A stretch of DNA of 64,000 nt. Source: Lojkania enalia. Lineage: Eukaryota > Ascomycota > Dothideomycetes > Pleosporales. How positions within the stretch are numbered: the first letter of the stretch is position 1; each line of letters opens with the position of its first letter. The translations under genes and the position numbers were made by a program. Location: positions 6,446-70,445 of the forward strand of contig ML986645.1 of assembly GCA_010094045.1 (NCBI GenBank), read 5' to 3'. Shown piece by piece: positions 56,700 to 64,000 of the stretch. Below the pieces are notes generated by a model. It ran no database searches. It saw nothing but the letters and a program-made list of their open reading frames with translations, and was not told the DNA's origin.

Positions 56700-57926
56700 T
56701 TAGCAGTCGGAAACTTGAATGCCAAATACCCAAGTCATAGCCATAAATCTCGCATGACGCTCGCTAAATCTTGCCCGCAGAGCAATATTTACCGCGTGGG
56801 ATAAGCGTTTGCACCTAGAGACAAATATTCTTCTTAATAGGCTCGGTTCCTTATATGATGAAGCAGAAACTAGAGCATATGGTCGTGCTGTCTGCATCGG
56901 CGATTCGACCTCCGAACGCACCCTGAGCTCCTCGGCACTCATGACCTTTGCGTCGTCAATAGTCCACCAGAAAAGTCGACTCAATGTCTCCTTTCCTTCA
57001 AAAAAAACTTCGTCGAATACAAAACTATCGTTTGCCGCGGCGCGGATAAATTGCAAGTAAGACTTCAATGCCCTCACGACGTCATTTGCACGGCAGTCTT
57101 CCAGTTGATGATTATCGCGCCATATCTGCGAAGAATGAAACGGGTGGTCGATATTTCGGACGTTTCCTAGATCCCCGAGAAGCCAATGGGATGAGTTTTG
57201 AAGGAAGACATTAGACGGCTTGACATCGTCATGGCAAAAGCCGCTAGCGTGGAGGGTGTTGAATGTTCGAAGTAGTCGATTGAAGGATGGACGGTATTGC
57301 ATGTCCAAATCTCGAAACCCTTTATTGTTCGATGCTCGGAGTTTATGCGCAAGGCTGTCGAGGCTGCCTCCAGGGAGGAATGGGGTAACGAGATGCCACT
57401 CCGGGACCGAACTTGAAGACGGCGCCATGAACCAAGACTCCACGGGAACGAATCCGCCACTTGCGTTACTAGCACTAGCCAAAACTCCATCCCATACGTG
57501 CCCAAATGTCAACGATGCCGGTATCTCCGTAGGCCACCGTGCCCCCTGGTCTCCCTTTCCCTTCGCATTAGGAACGCAGTTCCTAAAGGGGCTTCGTCCA
57601 GGCTTGAATGTTTTAATAACAGAGCCTTCAAACAAAAATGTGTTGCCTTCCCAACCATGACCGAGTATCTTCCAATCTTTCCGAGTTTTTAGTAACCGAT
57701 GAACGTCTAGACTAGAAGGTTGTGCAACTTGGCGCCAAGACCCAGGCGGTACTTCGGGGAATCGCGTCTGAGAATACTTCGCTGAAAGGGCATTTCGATA
57801 TGTCCAGAACAGTCGTTGCTGGTGGAAGAAAGCTAGGAAGACGAAAATGAGAATAGTGCGACAGAGCGTGCTGTTGAGGAAGCGCGGCCGTAGTAGTGTT
57901 GTCGATATCACAACAGGACGACCCAT
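56700..57926 (-). CDS. Membrane-anchored protein kinase-like protein
   Basis: Intronless, 408 residues. The frame extends to 57956 only with a TTG, so ATG 57926 is used. A short N-terminus is followed by one transmembrane segment (about 20-34, CRTILIFVFLAFFHQ), giving a likely type II protein with the rest lumenal or outside. The kinase fold shows a glycine-loop region LGHGWEGNTFLFEGSVIKTF with the lysine, the catalytic loop FCHDDVKPSNVFLQ (His-Asp-Asp-x-Lys), and GDLGN in place of DFG. The usual APE and the HRD arginine are not seen. It resembles fungus-specific kinase-like proteins. The target is unknown; it could act on proteins, glycans or lipids of the secretory pathway. It lies just beyond the KDO-type cluster. 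Confidence 0.7.
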   Translation of the reverse strand: MGRPVVISTTLLRPRFLNSTLCRTILIFVFLAFFHQQRLFWTYRNALSAKYSQTRFPEVPPGSWRQVAQPSSLDVHRLLKTRKDWKILGHGWEGNTFLFEGSVIKTFKPGRSPFRNCVPNAKGKGDQGARWPTEIPASLTFGHVWDGVLASASNASGGFVPVESWFMAPSSSSVPEWHLVTPFLPGGSLDSLAHKLRASNNKGFRDLDMQYRPSFNRLLRTFNTLHASGFCHDDVKPSNVFLQNSSHWLLGDLGNVRNIDHPFHSSQIWRDNHQLEDCRANDVVRALKSYLQFIRAAANDSFVFDEVFFEGKETLSRLFWWTIDDAKVMSAEELRVRSEVESPMQTARPYALVSASSYKEPSLLRRIFVSRCKRLSHAVNIALRARFSERHARFMAMTWVFGIQVSDC

Positions 57927-60521
57927 GAGTGTTGCTGCATTCAAAGGAAAATGCAAGAATCGAGATAATTAGGATCAGATATACGCGCATTCAGCTACAG
58001 TAAATATATCCTATCTATAAATGGATTAAAGTCACGTTAGGAGGACAAGCCCGAAAACAAGATGTGGCTCCATGTCTCATGTCCAGGATTTATCGCCATT
58101 TGAAGATGGCTAAATCCTGCTTTCGCACATTTCATTTCCCCATAACCAGTAAGGCATTCCATTCTGGATGCCGAGTTCCGTTTATGAAGTTAGTCATTGT
58201 TCTTGGGATGGTTATACAGCAAGAGTGGCTGAGAATTCCTTGCCTCAGGAGCGTCATGATGTCATGAACGGATTTCGGGATGCTCGGCACTGTGGCGCCG
58301 AGAAATATTTGAAACAAGGAGAAGGTGTAATCAACTGACGTAACTCGCACAGCGTGCATTATTTTGACCTGAGAAATTCATCATGCTTATGTCGTATAGT
58401 AGGGCTTGTGGTGTTGAGAATAAACGGTGGTTAGGTATTTACTAAATACGCTTGTAGCAATTAGGTTAGCGCGATGTGAGGGTGGTGCGGAACACGTGCT
58501 TAACTAAACTTTGAAGCAGATCCCCTTCGATTATTATTCAATATACAAATGAGTACTATCTTTTGGAGACAAGAGCTTCCTCGCTGGGTCGAATTCCAAT
58601 CACAGCATTATCAAAAGCTTTCGATGGACCGTGCTATGAGTGTCCTCTCCGAAATCCCCGTCACCCACTAAATAGTTGACTGATTGCTCGCTATTCTTGG
58701 GATGATGGCTAGTTGACATTGTTTTGTTAGGCACTTACAAGTAGCTCACAAAACGTATGGAGGACCAATTTGCGACATATGAGAGCCGAAAGTCTGGTAT
58801 CCCACTCGCCCGATATGCCACCCCAGTAATTTGCGGATGGGAAAGATCCTTAGAGTATATATAATGCCTTAGTCAATCACATCAAAGGCTAAGTTCGCAC
58901 ACGCAAATCATAAATTTATTGGTTACGGAATGAAACGATAATCATTTCAACAAGCAATTCTTTTATAGCATGTACACTTCCCCGACCATCTATTGGAAGC
59001 TACCTAACCTATTCTGCCAAAGCACTTTGCTAAAAACTGGGCGGTACTATTAGTGAGGTACTACCGACTTACCTAATGCCGCGGATGCTTCGAAAGAAAG
59101 GTATTAGTGTTCCTCAAAGTGATGAGCGAACAATATTTATATCTGAGGGTGGATGTTGCAGACTCTTCTGCGAGATCATCTAATAGCTGATGGTCCTAGG
59201 TGTGTCTTCACTTGTATTGAGTATTTCAGAGCATTTTAAGTTAACTCCGTTAAGTGAAGAGACATTTAGCAGTGATAGAAGTTCTTAGTCCAGGAGGCGA
59301 ACCTTTCTGTTTCTGCACTTGTCCCGTAGGAACCACGATCTCCTAAGCTAGTGTCACCGAAATGAGAAGTGCATGGTGGTGGATATGAAGGAGGATATGT
59401 TTCTTTGAACCCACCAAGCCCTCATATTTATACCTCTTCCCTCTTTCCTGTCCAGGACATGTTATAGGATTAACCAGAGCGGAGGAAGGCCAAATGCTGG
59501 AATGAGCGCTCCTTTTGCCTCGGTCAACCGGTGCAGGATGACGATTAATAGCTGTGTGGTATACCGTAGATGTTGACTATCATATGCTACTACTTCATGT
59601 ATTTTCTTGGTTTCCATTTTTATTCCCTTTCTATTCTCGACCTTTTTTCTACTTATTCTCCTTTGAACTGAAGCTGGGATAGTGGAAACGATGGATAAAC
59701 ACCCGCCGCACTGCTGTCTTATTGAAGTCCTGACACGAGATGATGAATACTCAACAGACGCGCCCTTATTTTATAGCCTACTGAACCTTATCTATTCTTC
59801 TATAAGTGCGTAGTGAGTTGGATAATGTGCAACATCCTAGTGTCAATATACCTCGCGCAGAGACTGTACTCTCGTCGACGTAGAGATTCCAGTTACATGT
59901 TAACGCATATGATTCGATCTAGACCATAGATATGCACAAATTCTTAGAGCAAAGCGCTGACGAAGCGAAACAAGTCCGCCTGACGCTCCAAAACATTCTT
60001 CTACGAACATCTTCCTGCCTTGCGAAAAATACCGTGCTTATCGCACAGCTGCTCTTCAGCGACTTATTACATGCAAGAGCACCTTCACTCCGATAGTGTT
60101 CGACTTATCGGGTGAGCAGAATTGTTGTGGACGATACCAGAAGAGAGGGCAAGGCGCGGGGAATTGAGTCTCCGACCCGTGCTTACTCAGCAGTACACCT
60201 CTTGGCTCTAGCCTACCGTTTGCTTCGTATGTGTCAAAAATAGGATGCTGATTCGTGGTACGGACGCATAAACAGATTCTCTGGGCTAGTATAGCTCTAT
60301 GAATAAGCTCAAACGAGTGATAAATGCTCTCCGCGCTTGCATCTTTTTCCGTTCATCGCACCATCACATGATGTTCCCATCTTCATTCTGAAGTACATCC
60401 GACCGTTTAGTATCTGTACTTTCGTCTCTCCGACAAGTTTTTCTCTGATAATTACTATTTGTATCATATTTTTTAATTCTCGAGAGTACAGCCTCTATTA
60501 AAGGCTCTCTTTCTACCAGCA
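57927..60521. other. Large gene-free region upstream of the amidase
   Basis: About 2.6 kb. A short frame at 58550 (MSTIFWRQELPRWVEFQSQH) ends after about 40 codons and is not recognised. Pyrimidine-rich sequence lies near 59620-59660. No gene is supported. Confidence 0.4.
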
Positions 60522-62270
60522 ATGCCACCTTCCAAATCATCTCCCAAGCGGTCATGGCAAGACATTGCTAGGGAAGCCCAAGATTACCGGGACTTAACAA
60601 TAGCTCAAATATCCCCCCCGGTTTCTGAAGTGCCTCCTCATCTTCCTAAAAATGTCATGTCAATTCCGGCATCCTTGTTGGACCACACGGAACTCTCCAT
60701 CACCAATCTCCCGCTAGAAGAGCTATTGGCCTCCCTAACTTCCGGTCGACTCTCCGCTGTTGCAGTTACTACTTCATATCTTCGTCGAGCAGCTGTAGCT
60801 CAGGGTTTGGTAAGTTATTTCCGTCTCTTTCTGTCCTAGTTTACACTCCGCCAAAAAGAGTTACCCGCATGATGTCCCCTCCCAACTAATACCTCCCAGG
60901 TGAACTGTATAACTGAGCTCCTCCCTTCTCTATCCCTCAAAAGGGCCCGTGAACTCGATGAATTCTTTCAGCAAAACGGCAAGCCAATCGGCCCTCTCCA
61001 CGGCCTCCCAATCAGCATAAAGGAGCACATCTGCCTCGAAGGTCTTCGCTGCACAACAGGCTACATCTCACACTTCTCCAATACGGCCAAATCTGACGCA
61101 CACATTCTAACCGTGATTGCCTCCGCCGGGGCCATCTTCCATGCCCGCACAACGATCCCGCAGACCATGATGCATCTAGAAACGGACTCGAATCTATATG
61201 GCGTGACAGTGAATCCATATGACAATTCAGTCACAGCCGGGGGTTCTTCCGGCGGCGAAGGCGCCTTAATTGCTTTAAGGGGAAGTTGTCTGGGAATTGG
61301 AAGCGACGTTGGCGGCTCAATCCGCAGTCCAGCCGCAAACTGCGGCATCTACGGCTTCAAACCAACCGCATTCCGAGTTCCAACAGACGGATGGGGATAC
61401 ATGATGGCGGGCGCCGATACTGTAGAAACCGTTCTCGGCCCACTATCAACATCGCTCTTCGGCCTGCAAATACTCATGAAGACCATCATCGACAGCGAGC
61501 CCTGGAAGACTGAACCAGCACTCATCCCCATGCCATGGCGAGATGTAAAAGTTGGGCTCGAAGACGCAGGCCGCAAGTTAAGAATCGGGGTGCTCTGGCA
61601 TGATGGTGTCGTCCGCCCTCATCCACCCATCACGCGCGCCCTCAAACTACTCAACGACCGCCTACAAGCATCAGGCATCGAGGTCGTCGACTTCAAACCG
61701 CGGCTCCACGACGAAGCATGGGCAATCCTCTCCTCCCTTTACTACCCCGACGGTGGCGAATTCGACAGCAACGAAATAGATTCGTCCGGCGAACCCTGGC
61801 GTCCACTCTCCAAATTCATTCTTCAGGAAAATCCCTGCGTCAAGAAGCTCTCCGTCGGCGAGCTGACATACTGGCTCGAGGAGCGGGAAGCCTACAGAAA
61901 AGAGTATGCACTGCATTGGAACAAGTACGACGTTGATGCTGTTCTGTGCCCCGTGGGACCCGGTGTTGCTCCCAAGCATAATACGGCGCGGTACTGGTAC
62001 TATACAAGCCAGTGGAATTTGTTGGATTATCCTGCAGTTGCGTTTCCGGTGTTTAAGGTTGATAAAGATGTTGATGTTTGGCCGCATAATCCGGGGAAGA
62101 GTTTGAGCGGACTGGACGCGGAGAATAGGGGCATGTGGGATCCTGCGGAATTTCATGGTCTGCCTGTGTCGCTGCAATTAGTGGGACGAAGATTCGAAGA
62201 CGAAAAGGTCCTTGCTATTTTGGAATATGTAACACAGAAGGTCGGATTGCCATTTGAGGAATTTTCTTGA
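60522..62270 (+). CDS. Amidase (amidase-signature family)
   Basis: Two exons: 60522-60809 and 60900-62270. The 90-bp intron (GTAAGT..CTCCCAG) falls between codons and the protein has 552 residues. The Ser-Ser-Lys triad of the family is present with the exact spacing of characterised members: Lys137 in SIKEHI, Ser212 in AGGSSGGE and nucleophile Ser236 in GSDVGGSIR (75 and 24 residues apart). The Gly/Ser signature stretch runs from about 208 to 240. Family members hydrolyse acetamide, other short amides, or fatty-acid amides. Layout and length resemble fungal acetamidase-type (AmdS-like) enzymes, cytosolic, used for nitrogen supply. The substrate is not certain. It converges with the ArgJ gene, 87 bp apart. 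Confidence 0.92.
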
Positions 62271-62357
62271 ATGGGCTTGAAGACCACGAGATATCCCGAG
62301 GTCCTTTCCCTCATATTTTGGATTTTAATTATCTAATTACACTTTTGCTCTACGAAT

Positions 62358-63795
62358 TCACGTCCTATAATCACCATTAATAGTAACATACTCATGACTG
62401 AAATCGCATGTCCAAACCACAGCCTCCTTATCATACTTCTCACTTAACTTCACCAAAATCTGCAAGTCTTCTTCCGCCAGAATCTCTGCGGCCCTTGCTT
62501 CATCAACCTGTTCCGGTTCGCCCTTTACCAACAATTTTAGTTCTTCGCTCCCATCTGCTGGAATGAAAGAGACACTAGTTTCTTCGGGAACGACGGACTC
62601 GACGCCTTCAGCGTAGCCTGTAGCACAGAGAATACGGCCCCAGTTTGCATCTTTGCCGTACAAGGCCGTTTTTACGAGGGGTGAGCGAGCGATCGTGGAT
62701 GCGACACGCTTGGCATCTTGGTATGTCTTAGCGTTGACGACTTTGATAGTTACAAATTTCGTTGCGCCTTCGCCGTCGCGGACGACTAGTTTCGCTAGGT
62801 CTATTGCGAATTCGGTGAGGGTTTCTTGCATGGCCTGAAAATCGGCTCCGCTTGTGGTGGTAATGGGCTTTCCGCCTGCAGCGCCATTGGCAAGAATGGC
62901 CACCGTGTCGTTGGTGGATGTATCGCCGTCGATAGATATGCTGTTGAAACTTTTTGTGATGGCGGATGTAAGGATTTCCTGAAGGGGTTTAGGGTCAATA
63001 GGTGCATCTGTGCAGATTATCCCAAGAAGTGTAGCCATGTTGGGGTGGATCATGCCAGCGCCTTTTGTCATACCAACGAGATGGTATTCTTCGGACGAGG
63101 AAGGGAGGCTGAATGTTCGGGAGACGAGCTTAGGGAAGGTATCGGTTGTGCAAATGGCTCGGGCGGCTGATAACCAGTGATCGTGTGTGTCGCCAAGGTT
63201 AAAGTATGCTGTTGGGAGCTTGTCGACAATCTTCCGGATGGGCAGTCTGACCGATAAGTCTGTGTTCATGCCTATGTTGCAGGGTGTGGAGTGTGCACCT
63301 TTGACCTATCACGCCGGTACTCATAACAATTGTCCGACTGCCATTGCCATCGTCTTCCCCATTGTTGTCCCTAATGAAACACTGATCTGTCTGCTCGCCC
63401 ATTGTGACCGCATCCTCTATGCCGCCCTTCCCTGTAACGGCATTGGCGCACCCCGAGTTTACTACAACCGCCCTAACTCCGCTGCCTGACCTCCTCTTCA
63501 GCATGTCACGCGACACCGTTACCGGCGCTGCCTGGAATTTGTTCGTTGTGAAGACCGCCGCAGCCGAGCATGGCGACTCCGACGCGATGAGAGCTAGGTC
63601 GTCGAAACGAGTATTGCTGGCTTTGACGCCAACATGGGCACTTCCTGCCTGGAAACCTAGTGGATAGGTACCGGAAGCTGGAACGTATTTCTTCTTGGAC
63701 AGCGGTATCGCGCCTTCGCCTGGTGCTGCGTATGTGCGAATCTGATTTATAACACGTCGGCAAAGCAATCGGACATTGGGTCGGACGAGAGACAT
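62358..63795 (-). CDS. Arginine biosynthesis bifunctional protein ArgJ (ornithine acetyltransferase)
   Basis: Two exons: 63795-63299 and 63246-62358. The 52-bp intron (GTGCAC..GGTCAG) splits the Arg codon of VIGQRLPI, and the total is 461 residues. The start at 63795 fits family length; the frame is open to ATG 63915, which would add 40 residues. The basic N-terminus ([24 protein letters not shown]) is a mitochondrial presequence. The enzyme moves acetyl from acetylornithine to glutamate and can also acetylate glutamate with acetyl-CoA. Family marks: [35 protein letters not shown] with the autocleavage site Ala237-Thr238 (Thr becomes the nucleophile), [17 protein letters not shown] and GKDANWGR. 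With ARG1 it is the second arginine gene in the window, but the two are 40 kb apart. Confidence 0.93.
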
Positions 63796-64000
63796 AGCTA
63801 ATGTCTTGTGGAGAATACTGTCAACGGAAGTTGATCCACGGAGGGGAGGAGATCTCAGACGGAGAATGAGAGAGCTTGAGGTGCTATGACGCAGAGCTCT
63901 CACAGTGTGAAACATACAAAAAGGGCTTCGCAAGCCAATTGCAGGATAAGAACGGTTACATACCTGCCAGGAGCTTCTATGCTCATTAAAAAGACTATAT
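63796..64000. other. Upstream region of ArgJ
   Basis: Promoter and 5' UTR of the ArgJ gene, which also holds the possible earlier ATG at 63915. Nothing else is seen. Confidence 0.4.

Noticed and set aside
20806..63795. An arginine biosynthesis cluster (argininosuccinate synthase plus ArgJ)
   Set aside because: The two genes are 40 kb apart with many unrelated genes between; chance linkage is more likely.
1..64000. CRISPR array or prophage
   Set aside because: No regularly spaced direct repeats with unique spacers and no phage genes; the DNA is eukaryotic.

Overview
The window is nuclear DNA from a filamentous ascomycete (Pezizomycotina; Leotiomycetes-like at a guess). The evidence is many short introns of 46-142 bp with GT..AG ends and CTAAC-type branch points, an ATG101 gene, NACHT/ankyrin genes, a UstYa/DUF3328 protein, GPI-type and small secreted proteins, and a eukaryotic tRNA-Gly. 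No tool was run. All exon joins were read by eye and checked for frame.

Layout. 0-11 kb: a repeat-rich end with a retrotransposon-like fragment, tRNA-Gly(GCC), an SGNH hydrolase, gene remnants, a protein kinase gene broken by one in-frame TAG, and a broken GPI-type surface-protein gene that carries a second copy of the 93-bp repeat found at the window start. 11-23 kb: housekeeping genes ORC2, a sugar transporter, ATG101, PHO88/SND3 and argininosuccinate synthase (7 exons). 24-29 kb: a NACHT-ankyrin NLR pseudogene and a small secreted proprotein. 31-36 kb: cytosolic leucyl-tRNA synthetase and an orphan UstYa-like protein. 36-41 kb: AT-rich DNA with a second, more decayed NLR on the minus strand. 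41-47 kb: AP-2 mu, a tiny secreted cysteine-rich protein and a glycerol-3-phosphate acyltransferase. 60-64 kb: an amidase and the ornithine acetyltransferase ArgJ.

The most unusual part is 47.2-56.0 kb. Four intronless genes sit together: a KdsD-like arabinose-5-phosphate isomerase (SIS domain only), a KdsB-like CMP-KDO synthetase that closely resembles bacterial enzymes, a class II DAHP synthase paralogue, and a full-length ABCC exporter. In bacteria and plants KdsD and KdsB are the first and last enzymes of CMP-KDO synthesis; the step between them joins PEP to a sugar phosphate, chemistry of the kind DAHP synthase performs. KdsA (KDO-8-P synthase), KdsC (phosphatase) and a KDO transferase are not in the window. 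I infer a fungal cluster that makes, activates and exports a 3-deoxy-ulosonic acid (KDO or a C7 relative). A membrane acyltransferase lies upstream; a small cysteine-rich membrane protein and a membrane-anchored kinase-like protein lie downstream and may or may not belong.

Several lineage-specific genes are broken (kinase, GPI-type protein, two NLRs), while every housekeeping gene reads through cleanly. This argues for real gene decay rather than poor sequence.
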